From contig NZ_JAHKRK010000029.1 in assembly GCF_019396355.1 (NCBI RefSeq), positions 1 through 53,399 on the forward strand: a stretch of 53,399 bases of DNA, in the 5' to 3' direction. Below are positions 17,060-26,571 of the stretch, one piece after another. Below the pieces are notes generated by a model. That model worked only from the letters and a program-made list of their open reading frames with translations, searched no databases and was not told where the DNA came from. Source of the stretch: Pseudonocardia nigra (GTDB lineage: Bacteria; Actinomycetota; Actinomycetes; Mycobacteriales; Pseudonocardiaceae). The position numbers and the translations under genes are program-made. Every line of letters starts with the position of its first letter. Within the stretch, counting starts at the first letter, position 1.

Positions 17060-18448
17060 TCAGTCGCCGCTACTGCCGGCCAGCGCGGAGCGACCCTGGC
17101 GCCGGGCCGGGGTGGATGTCGGGGCGTCGTGCGGCCAGGGCAGCCGTCCGAGCAGCGTGCGCACCCGGGGAGCCAACAGGACCCCGAGATATGAGGCATC
17201 CCAGCGCTCGATCGTGGCGCGCGCGTCCAGCAGCTCCTCGGCCCGTGCCTCCCCGCGCGCGGCGACGACCAGCACCGCGTCGGCCACCGTGGCGAGCACC
17301 GCGGCGCCGGCAGGTGCGGACAGGTCCGGGGCTTCGATGATGACGACGTCGGCGAGCTGATTGAGTTCGCCCAGCAGGGCCGCGATTTCGCGGTCGGACG
17401 CGGTGCTCAGCCGCAGCGGCTGGGTACCGGCACCGAGCGTCACCCGGCCGGAGCTGTTGTGTTTGGTGACTGCGGTCACTGGGTGGGTGCCGGCGAGCAG
17501 GTCGCTGAGTCCCGGCCCGGCGCGGCTGGCTCCGCGGGACTGCATCACGACCAGAGCCATGCTACGTCCACCCTCGCTCAGGGTGTCGGCGAGGTCTTCG
17601 GCGACCTGGGACGCCGAGGCTGCGTGCGATGGCGTCGGTGCGGTGAGCATCAGGATTGCACCGCGTGAGCGGGGCAATACGGTGAACTCGTGGTGCAGGG
17701 CCGCCAGCCGCAGCCGGTAATCCTCACGGCGCGGCCCGGACGAGGCACCCCCCCACCGGCGGGGCGGCAACCAGAAGACCGGGCCGACCCGATCTGCCAG
17801 GTCACCCAGGTCGTCGGGGTTGCGCAGCCGGTCGTCGACGCGAGCGGCCAGTGATGCGGCAGCCAGCCCCAGCCCCATCCCGCCCGCCAAACCCACGGCG
17901 AGGAACAGCGGTACGACCGGTGAGGTGGGGGAGCTCGGCAGGTTCGGCGACTCGGAAACCGTCAGCCGCACCGGCGCGATCGGCGGGGTCCCTGGCGGCG
18001 CGTCGGTGTCGACGATTCCGTCGAGTGGGAGGGCGACCGCCTCCAGGCGAGCCGTCGCGGCGGCGGCCGCTTGCTGCGCGAGCTGGGGGGTGGGGCCGGT
18101 GGCATTGAGTGTCAGCAGTGCGGTGTCCGGGTCGACGTTCGCGCTGATCTCGAGCTCAGCCTCCGCCGCGCCCACGTCCGCGGCCACCGCATCCTGGAAG
18201 GATTTGTTGTCCACCAGGCTGGAATAGGTGGCTGCCCTGCCCTCGACGAACGACAAGCTGCCGAAGACGTTGCGGTCCGCCGCGACCTCGGGGACGACCG
18301 ACACGTAGAGCTGCGTCGACGAGGTATAGGTGGTGTCGGAGATCGCAAGGACGGTGATGCTGGCTCCGACTCCTGCGACGGTCGAGATCAGGACGAGACC
18401 GAGCCGCCGTCGGGCCGCCGCGAACAGCGTTACCTCTCGACCGTACAC
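17060..18448 (-). CDS. Wzz-type chain-length protein with degenerate kinase-like domain (copy 1)
   Basis: From GTG 18448 the product has 462 residues (MYGREVTLFAAARRRLGL...). Earlier in-frame codons fall inside the upstream polymerase gene. It has an N-terminal transmembrane helix, a periplasm-side Wzz region (TYTSSTQLYVSV, then NKSFQDAVAADVG), a second helix (VPLFLAVGLAGGMGLGLAAA), and a BY-kinase/CpsD-like cytoplasmic domain. In that domain the P-loop position reads LTAPTPSHAASASQVAEDL and lacks the GK-S/T of Walker A, while the Walker-B-like ADVVIIEAPDL remains. There is no Tyr-rich tail. It probably sets chain length without ATP-dependent autokinase. It follows the polymerase by about 10 bases. 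Confidence 0.82.
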   Translation of the reverse strand: MYGREVTLFAAARRRLGLVLISTVAGVGASITVLAISDTTYTSSTQLYVSVVPEVAADRNVFGSLSFVEGRAATYSSLVDNKSFQDAVAADVGAAEAELEISANVDPDTALLTLNATGPTPQLAQQAAAAATARLEAVALPLDGIVDTDAPPGTPPIAPVRLTVSESPNLPSSPTSPVVPLFLAVGLAGGMGLGLAAASLAARVDDRLRNPDDLGDLADRVGPVFWLPPRRWGGASSGPRREDYRLRLAALHHEFTVLPRSRGAILMLTAPTPSHAASASQVAEDLADTLSEGGRSMALVVMQSRGASRAGPGLSDLLAGTHPVTAVTKHNSSGRVTLGAGTQPLRLSTASDREIAALLGELNQLADVVIIEAPDLSAPAGAAVLATVADAVLVVAARGEARAEELLDARATIERWDASYLGVLLAPRVRTLLGRLPWPHDAPTSTPARRQGRSALAGSSGD

Positions 18449-18458
18449 GGAGGCAAGG

Positions 18459-20069
18459 CTACCGCCCGACGATCGGTCGGAGCGATGATCGCGCGGGGAG
18501 CAGCCGGTATCGGGTGCGGGCCGCGGGCACTCGCACAACCGGGATCTGCGTGGTCGGCGCCTCCGTGTCGACGTACCTGGCGCGTCTACCTGCTGGGACG
18601 AGGGAGGCCGTGTCCTGTCCAGAAGTACCACGGATCGCCACACCCAGGAAAATCCAGAACACGATGGACAACGAGTTCGAGATGACGTCGGCCGAGGTCT
18701 GCAGCAGGCCGAAGTAGAGCAGAGCCGTGATTCCGAGCAGCGCAGTTGGGTCACGCGGGTTGCGCCGGGCCGTTCTGGCCGCACGCACGATCGCGATGCC
18801 GATCAGGCCGAGGAACAGCACCAGCCGGATCAGTCCGCCCTCGACGACAAGAGTCAGATAGCCGTTGTCGATGCCCCGCGCCGCGCCGTCCTCCGTCAGC
18901 CGCTTCGCGACCCCCGAACTGCCTGCGCCGGTGCCGATCGGGTTGGTGGCGGCGGCGAGGAAGGCGGGAAGCAGGTCGACCCGCTCCTGGAACGAGGTGT
19001 CCTCCGAGATACTGCTGATGGCGTAGCGGTCAGGGTCCGAGCCCTCCGGGCCCAAGCCCAGGGTGCCGACCCCGACTGTGGTTCCGCCGACGACGACCAC
19101 CAGGAACAGCACTCCGTAGCGGCGCGCCCCGGGGATGAGGTCGAGCAGGACCATCACCGCGAGCAGCAGCGGAAGGGCGAACAGGACGGTACGCACGCTC
19201 GTGAGCAGCAGGGCGGCCAGCAGCAACACCGCGCCGAGGGCGCAACCGATCGTGCGTAGCACTCGTCCGGGAGCGTTACGCCGTGCCACCGCGACGACGA
19301 GCAGCGCGAGCAGGCCGAGCCCCAGGTAAGTCGCCGCGGTGAGCGGCGACTCCATCGTCCCCCAGACTCGGAAGCCCTGCGGCTCGGGTACGCCGACGCT
19401 GATGAAGTTGTTGCCGACGCTGCGCAGCCAGGCCAGATCCCACGCTGGGGGCTGGAAGAACTGGACGACGGCATACGAACCGACGAGCAGCGGCAGGGCG
19501 ATCAGGGTGTGGGTGGTCAGCCGTTCGACAGCGGGTATCCGGCCTGCGGCCACGAGGTAGCCGACACCCGCTGGAACAATCGCCAGCGCGAGCCCGGTGA
19601 GCTGGGTGGTGAGCGAGCCCCCCACAGAGAGCAGCGAGGTCAGCAGCAGCCACAGCACGTAGGCGAGAAACAAGTTGAGGCCAGGCGTACGCCGTACCGT
19701 CCGGCCCGTCGTGAATGCGACAGCGAGCGCAGGCATCGCGGCCACGATGGGCAGCACAGCGAGTGGGTCGTCGGGGACGAACGCCTCTGGTCCGGCGGTC
19801 ACACGCCGCAACAGCCCAACCATCGGAATGGCAATCAGCGCGATGCCGACGGCAGTGGACGACCTGGGCCGTATCGCCAGCACCAGCAGTATCGCGCCGA
19901 CCGGCAACACCAGCCGCAGCGGCATCGCGTCTTGCATCAGGACCGCTGTTACCAGCAACGCGGCCAGCACGGGGCCTGCCCACGGCCCGATGGTGAGCAG
20001 CCATCCCGGAAGGACCGGCCGGGAGCCCGGCCAGCCCGCCTGGCGCGCGGTTTGCTGGCTGCTCAGCAT
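18459..20069 (-). CDS. Wzy-like polymerase / O-antigen ligase family protein
   Basis: ATG 20069 (MLSSQQTARQAGW) overlaps the stop of hydrolase 3 by a few bases. The 536-residue product is polytopic with about 10-12 hydrophobic helices. A large loop contains NNFISVGVPEPQGFRVWGTMESPLTAATYLGLGL, and a second has the family pattern RVDLLPAFLAAATNPIGTGAGSS and ARGIDNGYLTLVVEGGLI. These match the O-antigen ligase/Wzy superfamily (Wzy_C region). In this locus it is the likely repeat-unit polymerase. The C-terminal tail is basic and soluble. Confidence 0.87.
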   Translation of the reverse strand: MLSSQQTARQAGWPGSRPVLPGWLLTIGPWAGPVLAALLVTAVLMQDAMPLRLVLPVGAILLVLAIRPRSSTAVGIALIAIPMVGLLRRVTAGPEAFVPDDPLAVLPIVAAMPALAVAFTTGRTVRRTPGLNLFLAYVLWLLLTSLLSVGGSLTTQLTGLALAIVPAGVGYLVAAGRIPAVERLTTHTLIALPLLVGSYAVVQFFQPPAWDLAWLRSVGNNFISVGVPEPQGFRVWGTMESPLTAATYLGLGLLALLVVAVARRNAPGRVLRTIGCALGAVLLLAALLLTSVRTVLFALPLLLAVMVLLDLIPGARRYGVLFLVVVVGGTTVGVGTLGLGPEGSDPDRYAISSISEDTSFQERVDLLPAFLAAATNPIGTGAGSSGVAKRLTEDGAARGIDNGYLTLVVEGGLIRLVLFLGLIGIAIVRAARTARRNPRDPTALLGITALLYFGLLQTSADVISNSLSIVFWIFLGVAIRGTSGQDTASLVPAGRRARYVDTEAPTTQIPVVRVPAARTRYRLLPARSSLRPIVGR

Positions 20070-21523
20070 GGCGACGATTTGGCCTCTCCGGCTCGGCGAG
20101 ACGGGCCGACTGACCCTGGCCAGTCGCCTGATGGCCACGGACCGATTCGCAGGATCGTGGGATGAGCGCTGACCGGTACGGTGAAGCTGGTGCCACAGGC
20201 GAGCTGGACACGTTCGGGCTCCTCCGCACCGTTGATCCGCACGTAGCTGCCCTCGGTCGCGGATGGGACGCGCACGGTGACCGGAGCGTCCGGGTTGGGC
20301 AGGTCGATGCGTCGGTCCTCGTCCCAGATCTCCCGCGCAAGCCATAGCGCGACGTCGATCGATCCGTCGGACCGGACGAAGGGGTGTACCCGCATCTGGT
20401 CGCCGCCCCCACTGATCGAAAGTTCGACGTCGGTGGCCTGCGGACGCTCTCCGTCCTCATCGCGCAGCGTGTCCAGCAGGGCTGCCATCGACGCGCCCGA
20501 CGGCTTGATCGACCCGTCGGCATGGAACAGCCCGAAGTTCTTCTGGTCGTCGTCCCGGTCGGGGTCGGGACGGATGTCGAGCAGCTCGTAGGTGTGGGTC
20601 AGCGCGATGCCCCTGCGGTTGTACTCCAGGAACATCTGCGGCAGGTAGGCGCTCTCGGCCAACATGGAGGTCGGCTTGTGATCGCCGTCGGTCTCGATCG
20701 CGTTGTGGTAGCCGCCCTCGGTCACCACCGGGACCGCGTTCGGATCCGCGGCGCGCGCGTAGCGAAGCGCCTCGTCGATCTCCGCCTCCGGCAGGAGGCC
20801 CGCAGCGTACGGGTGCATATTGAATCGCTCGCTGACGCCATCGTCACCGTAGGTTGTGTAGGCAGCCCTGGTGGTGCGACACAGCGAGGGGGTGGTCAGC
20901 GGAACGTCGCGCAGCACAGCGTAGGAGTCCATCAGTGAGCGCAGCTCTCGAGCCTGAACCCGGTAGTGCTGAGCCTCCTTGTTGCTCCAGTCGTCGCAGT
21001 CGGGCTCGTTGTCGGACTCGATCTGGCTGGCTGTGCCAGGGGCCTGCCCGGCGAGCATGCGGATCTGCTCTTCGAGTGGCATCTCGGCGCCGTCGTTGAC
21101 GACATAGGACACTCCGGCGCCTGGGCCGGCCTGCTCGACGAAGGCGGCGTAGAACTCCATCGACTGCGGGGTCAGCGCGTCCCGGATGTGCCGGACTCCG
21201 AGCCGGTCGAGCATCGCCAGCAGGTCATGCTCGCCGTAGGCGGTATCGAAGTAGTGGTGGTGCATCGCGACCCCAACTGTGTCGAGGAACGCGTCGGCCG
21301 GTGTGGCACGGTGGGTCTGCCAGTCGCCCGACTCGCTGTCCGGGCCTCGGAGGAGAGCGAGGATGAGGAACATTATGATGCCGGTGGCGAGCAGGACGAC
21401 CATGAGCGTGTAGCGCCGGCGGCCGCGGCCGTCACGAACGGCCACGCGCCGGGAGCGACGCGCCGGGACCGGGCGGCCAGGGATGGGCCCGGTCGGATCC
21501 TGGGGGCCGTCCATCACGAACAT
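20063..21523 (-). CDS. Membrane-anchored GH-A-like glycoside hydrolase, paralogue 3
   Basis: Three starts (21523, 21517, 21514) lie close together; I list ATG 21523 (MFVMDGPQDPTG). A basic cytoplasmic tail precedes one hydrophobic segment (LMVVLLATGIIMFLILALL), giving a signal-anchor topology. The catalytic domain has GVAMHHHYFDTAYGEHDLL, IRDALTPQSMEFY, QIESDNEPDCDDW (Glu173) and VVTEGGYHN, and the C-terminal domain MRVHPFVRSDGSID is complete. It is the intact counterpart of paralogue 1. It is followed immediately by the polymerase and Wzz copy 1, forming a three-gene minus-strand unit, so trimming or release of the same polymer is plausible. Confidence 0.78.
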   Translation of the reverse strand: MFVMDGPQDPTGPIPGRPVPARRSRRVAVRDGRGRRRYTLMVVLLATGIIMFLILALLRGPDSESGDWQTHRATPADAFLDTVGVAMHHHYFDTAYGEHDLLAMLDRLGVRHIRDALTPQSMEFYAAFVEQAGPGAGVSYVVNDGAEMPLEEQIRMLAGQAPGTASQIESDNEPDCDDWSNKEAQHYRVQARELRSLMDSYAVLRDVPLTTPSLCRTTRAAYTTYGDDGVSERFNMHPYAAGLLPEAEIDEALRYARAADPNAVPVVTEGGYHNAIETDGDHKPTSMLAESAYLPQMFLEYNRRGIALTHTYELLDIRPDPDRDDDQKNFGLFHADGSIKPSGASMAALLDTLRDEDGERPQATDVELSISGGGDQMRVHPFVRSDGSIDVALWLAREIWDEDRRIDLPNPDAPVTVRVPSATEGSYVRINGAEEPERVQLACGTSFTVPVSAHPTILRIGPWPSGDWPGSVGPSRRAGEAKSSPC

Positions 21524-21698
21524 CAACCCATCGAGTATCGCCTGGCTCAAGACGCAGGTCGCGGTCAACGCTGGTGCTTCGCCTGGGGCGCGAGCCAGCC
21601 GTCGTCGGCGACCGACCACCGTGTCGCGGGAGCAGTGTGGGCTCGGGAGCAGCGTGATCGTGTCGCGTGCGGACAAAAGCGACCATAGCGGACAGGAG

Positions 21699-23207
21699 GT
21701 GAAGCGGCTGTCACGGTCGTTCAACCTCAGCTCAGGGCCGAACCCCGACCCCAACGCCTACCGTGATCGCCACTCGTTCACCTACGCTGACAAAGTGAGG
21801 ACACTGCTCGCGGCCCGCCGTCATCCATGGCTGACACTGTCCTCGGTGATCGCCGGGACCGCGCTGGCGCTCGTCGCGCTGCTGCTCACCCCTCCGACGT
21901 ACCACTCGTCGTCGGTGATCAATGTGGCAGCGTCGCCCACGGTGGCCGCCGCCGACCTGTTCGGCAGTAACCGATTTGTCCAACAGCGGGCAAGCACCAT
22001 TGCAGCGCTGGTGACCACCGACACGTTCGTGGATGAGGTCGCAGCGCAGCTTCCCGGCGAGGACACCCCAAACCTGACCGCTTCGGTGCGGCAGGACACC
22101 TCGCTGCTCTCGGTCGAGGCAGCCGGCTCCAGCCCCGAGGGGGCGCAGCAGGCGGCGACTGTCGCGACGGACCTGCTGGTTGCCCGTGCCCGAGCATTGG
22201 ACGAAGGCCTGGGTGGGGTCCCCACGACACAGCTCGTCGTCGTGGAGGCCGCAGCTCTCCCGCGGTCGGCCAGTCAACCCGTCGCCTGGGTCTTCGTCGC
22301 GGTGGGGCTGCTGCTCGGTGCCGCTGTCGGGTTCGCCGTACTCCGGCTGCGGATGCGCTCGGACAACCGGGTGAGCAGGCCCAGCGACCTCGTCGAGATC
22401 AGCGGCGACACCGGCGCGGTGTTCTGGATGCCGGACCGCCGGTGGAACGGGGCGAGCTCCGGCCCGCGGCACGCCGAGTACGCCGAGCGGCTGGCGGCGG
22501 TGCACCAGGAGTTCCTGGCCATGCCCGGCCGCGACAGCCGGATCCTGCTCATTGCCGCGCCTAGCCAGGCTCACGCCGAGACCGCGCACCAGGTCGCTGA
22601 CGACCTCAGCACCACCCTGGTATGGGGCGGCAGGCGGGTAGTCCTGCTGCGGTTGGATGGCGACGAGCAGGACGAACACCGGCCTGGCCTGAGCGACGTG
22701 CTCGCCGGCAGCCACTCCATGAAGCAAGTCATCTTCCGAGACCTGGTCGGACGCTTCGATGTCGGTCCAGGGCAGCAGGTTCTGCGGCTGCTGACGGCCA
22801 CCGAACGCGAGATTCGCGCCGTCATGGGGCAGCTGCTCGCCGTCGCCGATCTCGTGATCATAGATGCGCCGCCGCTGTCTTCGCCGGTCGGCTTCCCGGT
22901 GATGTCCCAGATCGTCGACGCAGTTCTCGTCACAGCCACGCCGAAGGACGTGCGTACCGACGAGCTGATGAGGGCCAAGTCCACCGTGGAGCGGCTGCGA
23001 GTGCGCTATCTGGGGCTGATGCTCGCCCCCCGCGAACCGCTGCCCATGGCGCTGCCCTCCCCGAGCCCCGCACGGGCTTCTGCATCCACCGGCGCGCGCC
23101 CCGAGGCAGGCTCCGACGAGGGTCTCGCTGGCACCCCCGCCGGAAGCTCGGAGGACCGGGCCAGGCGGCAGCCGGTGCGGCGAGCGGACGTATCCGGCTT
23201 CTCGTAG
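21699..23207 (+). CDS. Wzz-type chain-length protein with degenerate kinase-like domain (copy 2)
   Basis: The start is uncertain. A strong AGGAGG (21694-21699) overlaps GTG 21699, while GTG 21795 (MRTLLAARRHPWLT) gives the same N-terminus as copy 1. From 21699 the protein has 502 residues. It shows two transmembrane segments around a Wzz region (YHSSSVINVAASPTVAAADLF) and a CpsD/BY-kinase-like domain. There too the Walker A position reads LIAAPSQAHAETAHQVADDL with no GK-S/T, while the Walker-B-like ADLVIIDAPPLSSP is intact. The C-terminal tail is Ser/Pro-rich without Tyr. It heads the plus-strand unit with two glycosyltransferases and is divergent from hydrolase 3. Confidence 0.8.
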   Translation: MKRLSRSFNLSSGPNPDPNAYRDRHSFTYADKVRTLLAARRHPWLTLSSVIAGTALALVALLLTPPTYHSSSVINVAASPTVAAADLFGSNRFVQQRASTIAALVTTDTFVDEVAAQLPGEDTPNLTASVRQDTSLLSVEAAGSSPEGAQQAATVATDLLVARARALDEGLGGVPTTQLVVVEAAALPRSASQPVAWVFVAVGLLLGAAVGFAVLRLRMRSDNRVSRPSDLVEISGDTGAVFWMPDRRWNGASSGPRHAEYAERLAAVHQEFLAMPGRDSRILLIAAPSQAHAETAHQVADDLSTTLVWGGRRVVLLRLDGDEQDEHRPGLSDVLAGSHSMKQVIFRDLVGRFDVGPGQQVLRLLTATEREIRAVMGQLLAVADLVIIDAPPLSSPVGFPVMSQIVDAVLVTATPKDVRTDELMRAKSTVERLRVRYLGLMLAPREPLPMALPSPSPARASASTGARPEAGSDEGLAGTPAGSSEDRARRQPVRRADVSGFS

Positions 23208-23349
23208 CGACCACACCGCACCGGATCGGCCACTGGGCCGGCGGGGCCAGACCGGATGCGTGCTCCCGTTGATTCGGCAAGCTGCCACACCGGCGATACC
23301 ATCCGGTCGATACCGGTCGGGGACGCTTCCGCAGGAGGAGAGGGACGTC

Positions 23350-24378
23350 GTGTCCACTGCACCGCAGGTCTGCATCGGGATCCCCGTGTACAACGGCGCG
23401 AAGTACATCGCAGCCTCGATCGAGGCGTCGTTGGCTCAGACCTACTCCGATATCGAGGTCGTGGTCGCCGACAATGCCTCGACCGACGAGACCGCAGCCA
23501 TCTGCGCCGAGTTCGCCGCTCGCGACCCGCGGTTCCGCTACGTGCGGTTCTCCGAGCACCTCGGGGTGGCTGAAAGCTTCACCCGTACCTTCGGGCTCTG
23601 CCACAGCAAGTACTTCATGTGGGCGGCCTCCGACGACCTCACCGACCCGACCTTCGTGGAGAAGGCGATCGAGGTTCTCGAAAGGCGACCCGATGCCGTG
23701 GTCTGCTACAGCGAGACCGCGATCGTTGACGATGCCGGCGAGGTACTGCGCAAGGACGAGTTCATGCTCGACCTGGACCACCCCAGCCCCAGCACGCGCT
23801 TTCACCGAATGGTCATGGCGCCGCCGAAGGTCCACGGCGCCCACGAGCTGTACGGTCTGATCCGCACCGACGTGATGCGTCAGACCGGGGTGATGAGCAA
23901 CCACGTGATGGGGTGCCGGGTGCTCCTGGCCGAGCTGGCGTTGCGCGGGCGGCTCGCCCGGATCGACGAGATTCTCTTCCTCAACCGTGATCATGGTGGG
24001 CGTTCTCAGCGCGCTGGCCGCCCCCATGCCAAGCCCGGGCAGGTCCTGACGGCATTTCTGCCGATCGGCGCGTGGCCGCCGAGCGAGTTCTGGAACCCAC
24101 GCAAGCGCGGGCGGATCGTGTTCCCCGAGTTCGACATCACCGGGCAATGGTTACTTGCGGTGCTCCGGTCACCGGTGTCGCTGCCGGCAAAGCTGCGGTG
24201 CTTTGGCACGCTCGCCTGGACGCTGGTGTGGCGGGCGCCGAAGTTCGGTCGGGACGTGGCGATCGGCACCGAGCAGGCCGTCCGGCTCGCCGCGAAGGGG
24301 CAGGCCCCGTGGCGCGGCGGCTTGCACGAGTACCTCGGTGACTACGCTCAGACGTCCGCGAACCGCCGTTCGGCGTGA
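23350..24378 (+). CDS. Glycosyltransferase family 2
   Basis: GTG 23350 is preceded by AGGAGGAG and gives a 342-residue protein starting MSTAPQVCIGIPVYNGAKYIAAS. The GT-A signature follows: VVVADNASTDETAAIC and the metal-binding MWAASDD, then a PVVCYSE-like acceptor region (VVCYSETAIVDDAG). The C-terminus has weakly hydrophobic segments that may touch the membrane. Together with the GT4 that overlaps its stop by 4 bases, it probably extends the polysaccharide repeat unit. The donor sugar is not predictable. Confidence 0.85.
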   Translation: MSTAPQVCIGIPVYNGAKYIAASIEASLAQTYSDIEVVVADNASTDETAAICAEFAARDPRFRYVRFSEHLGVAESFTRTFGLCHSKYFMWAASDDLTDPTFVEKAIEVLERRPDAVVCYSETAIVDDAGEVLRKDEFMLDLDHPSPSTRFHRMVMAPPKVHGAHELYGLIRTDVMRQTGVMSNHVMGCRVLLAELALRGRLARIDEILFLNRDHGGRSQRAGRPHAKPGQVLTAFLPIGAWPPSEFWNPRKRGRIVFPEFDITGQWLLAVLRSPVSLPAKLRCFGTLAWTLVWRAPKFGRDVAIGTEQAVRLAAKGQAPWRGGLHEYLGDYAQTSANRRSA

Positions 24379-25586
24379 GCATGAGGAGGGTCCGGGTCGC
24401 TTTCGTCGATCACTGTGCCCGGGTCTCGGGCGCGGAAATGGCGATGCTTCGGCTCACGAGCGCGCTGCGCGAGGTCGAGGCGCTGGTCGTGCTCGGTGAG
24501 GACGGTCCGCTGCGCCCGCGCCTCGAGGAGGCGGGGGTCGAGGTGGTCGTGCTGCCGCTGAGCGGACGCACTGCCACTCTGCGGCGGGACCGCGTGAGCG
24601 GCAAACTTCCGTTGTTCGCGGTCACCGACGTCATTGCCTACGTGTATCGGCTACGGAGGCTCCTGCGCGAGCGGGGCATCGAGGTGGTGCAGACCAACTC
24701 GCTGAAGGCGTGTCTATACGGTGGCCTGGCTGGCCGGCTGTCCGCGCTGCCCGTGGTGTGGCACGCACGTGACCGCTACAGCACCGACTATCTTCCGCGG
24801 CCGGCCGTGACGCTGGTTCGCATGGCCGCTCGACTGCTTCCCACGGTTGTGATCGCCAACTCCCGCACGACGCTGGCGACCCTGGCCCCGCACCCGCCTC
24901 GGCAGCCCCGCATCGCGCTGTCCAACGTGCTGGACGAGCCCGCCTACGAAGTCGGGCGGCGCAGGCTCGCCGCGTGGCAGTCCGGCGCGGCGCTCTCCGG
25001 GCCACTGGTCATTGGGCTCGTCGGGCGGATCTCGCCGTGGAAGGGCCAGGAGGTGTTCCTGCGGGCGATCGCCGAGGCCTTCGGGGAGCACGACCCGAGC
25101 CGGGTGCAGGTACGCCTGATCGGGTCCGCGATGTTCGGCGAGGACGACTACGCCGTCTCGATGCAGCGGCTGAGCCAGGAGCTGGGCATCGATGACCGCG
25201 TGCAGTGGCGCGGCTTCTGCGAGGACGTGCCCGCTGAGCTCGCCGAGCTCGACGTACTGGTGCACTGCAGCACCATCCCTGAGCCGTTCGGGCAGGTTGT
25301 GGTGGAGGGCATGGCCGCGGCGCTCCCGGTGGTCAGCACCGATGTCGGCGGTCCAGCCGAGGTGATCGACGACACCCGAACCGGTCTGCTGGTTCGCGCC
25401 GGTGATCACCACGAGCTGGCCGCGGTGCTGACGCGGCTGGTGGCTGATCCCGACGAGCGGCACCGGCTCGGGTCCGCGGCCCACGATGCGGCGAATGCCT
25501 ACCGCGGGGAGAACGCCGCAGCGCCCTTCGACGCGATCTTCCGTAGGCTGAGTGCCCGCCGGAGATCAGGAGTGATTCACAGGTAG
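24375..25586 (+). CDS. Glycosyltransferase family 4
   Basis: The GTGA overlap with the preceding stop shows coupling; an ATG at 24381 is an alternative start. The 403-residue GT-B protein has DHCARVSGAEMAMLRL at its N-terminus, the central VIGLVGRISPWKGQEVFLRA of retaining GT4 enzymes, and the donor-site E-x7-E region STIPEPFGQVVVEGMAAALPVV, then STDVGGPAEVI. It should add a sugar to the lipid-linked repeat. Its 3' end overlaps the convergent GT2 gene by 10 bases. Confidence 0.9.
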   Translation: MSMRRVRVAFVDHCARVSGAEMAMLRLTSALREVEALVVLGEDGPLRPRLEEAGVEVVVLPLSGRTATLRRDRVSGKLPLFAVTDVIAYVYRLRRLLRERGIEVVQTNSLKACLYGGLAGRLSALPVVWHARDRYSTDYLPRPAVTLVRMAARLLPTVVIANSRTTLATLAPHPPRQPRIALSNVLDEPAYEVGRRRLAAWQSGAALSGPLVIGLVGRISPWKGQEVFLRAIAEAFGEHDPSRVQVRLIGSAMFGEDDYAVSMQRLSQELGIDDRVQWRGFCEDVPAELAELDVLVHCSTIPEPFGQVVVEGMAAALPVVSTDVGGPAEVIDDTRTGLLVRAGDHHELAAVLTRLVADPDERHRLGSAAHDAANAYRGENAAAPFDAIFRRLSARRRSGVIHR

Positions 25587-26488
25587 AACACGCGGTGGCG
25601 GACGCTGCCGATCAGCCGCCCGACACTGCCGCCGAGGTGGGTGACGAATCGCGCCGCGCCACCGGTGCGCGGCACGGCGAGGAGAAGTGCGATCAGCCGC
25701 AGGTAGCTGTACACCACGCGTGGCAACGTCCGGCGCTTCATGCCGTGCTCACGATGGGTGAGGTAGAGCTGCACCTCGGCCTCCCCGTATTTGCGCTCCT
25801 GCCGGAACGTCTCGCGGATGCCGGCGCGGTAGCGGTAGTGCACCACGGCCTCCGGCGCGAACTGGGCCCGGTAGCCTGCATCATGCAAGCGCCAGGACAG
25901 CTCCACGTCCTCGAGTTGTCCCTGTCGGTCGTCGAACCCGCCCACCTCGTCGAACACCGAGCGCCAGATGCCCATTGCCGCTCCGCTGACCGCAGGAAGA
26001 TGCCCGCGCATCACGTCGATGCGCTCGTTCTGCAGCGGGGATCGGCGTGAGCGCACCCGCTCGTCGTTGAGCAGATCGACGTCGAGCCGGCCACCGACGA
26101 ACGGTGCTCGGGCCAGCGCCCGACCCATGTGCAGTAGATAATCGGTGGCGGCCAGGTCGTCGGCGTCAAGGAACAATAGCGCTTCACCTTTCGTGCAACG
26201 CGCCCCTCCGTTGACTGCCCCTGCCTTGTACTCCGACTCTTCGTCACGTACCACCGTGACGCGGGGGAGCCGGTCGGAGAACTGTGCGGCGACCGCGGCG
26301 GTGCCGTCGATGGAACGGTGGTCGACGACCCACACCTCCCACCATTGCGGATAGCTCTGCACACAGAGCGATTCCAGGGTTGCCGGCAACGTGTCGGCCC
26401 CGTCGCGGACCGACATCACCACGCTGATCGTGGGCAGGCCGGGCGCGGAGCGGTCGATCTCGCCACTCTCGTGTCCCGCGCTCGTCAT
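25577..26488 (-). CDS. Glycosyltransferase family 2
   Basis: ATG 26488 (MTSAGHESGEID) has AGAGGTGAAG upstream and is preferred to 26518. The 303-residue protein has the GT-A pattern ISVVMSVRDGADTLPATLESL, WVVDHRSIDGT, the DxD-type FLDADDLAATDY, and the acceptor-site QLEDVELSWRLHDAGY. The C-terminus has a hydrophobic stretch (LRLIALLLAVP). It opens a minus-strand unit that runs opposite to the preceding glycosyltransferases, downstream of the ACP/ligase/acyltransferase genes. Confidence 0.87.
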   Translation of the reverse strand: MTSAGHESGEIDRSAPGLPTISVVMSVRDGADTLPATLESLCVQSYPQWWEVWVVDHRSIDGTAAVAAQFSDRLPRVTVVRDEESEYKAGAVNGGARCTKGEALLFLDADDLAATDYLLHMGRALARAPFVGGRLDVDLLNDERVRSRRSPLQNERIDVMRGHLPAVSGAAMGIWRSVFDEVGGFDDRQGQLEDVELSWRLHDAGYRAQFAPEAVVHYRYRAGIRETFRQERKYGEAEVQLYLTHREHGMKRRTLPRVVYSYLRLIALLLAVPRTGGAARFVTHLGGSVGRLIGSVRHRVFYL

Positions 26489-26571
26489 GTCTTCACCTCT
26501 ACGCCGTGACGCGGCCACTCTCCCCTGGCGGCAGAGTCTAGGTCACTACGCACGCGCGCGGCCAGACGTGG

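Noticed and set aside
17060..18784. 574-residue version of Wzz copy 1
   Set aside because: The first 112 residues lie within the polymerase gene in another frame and have no membrane or Wzz features.
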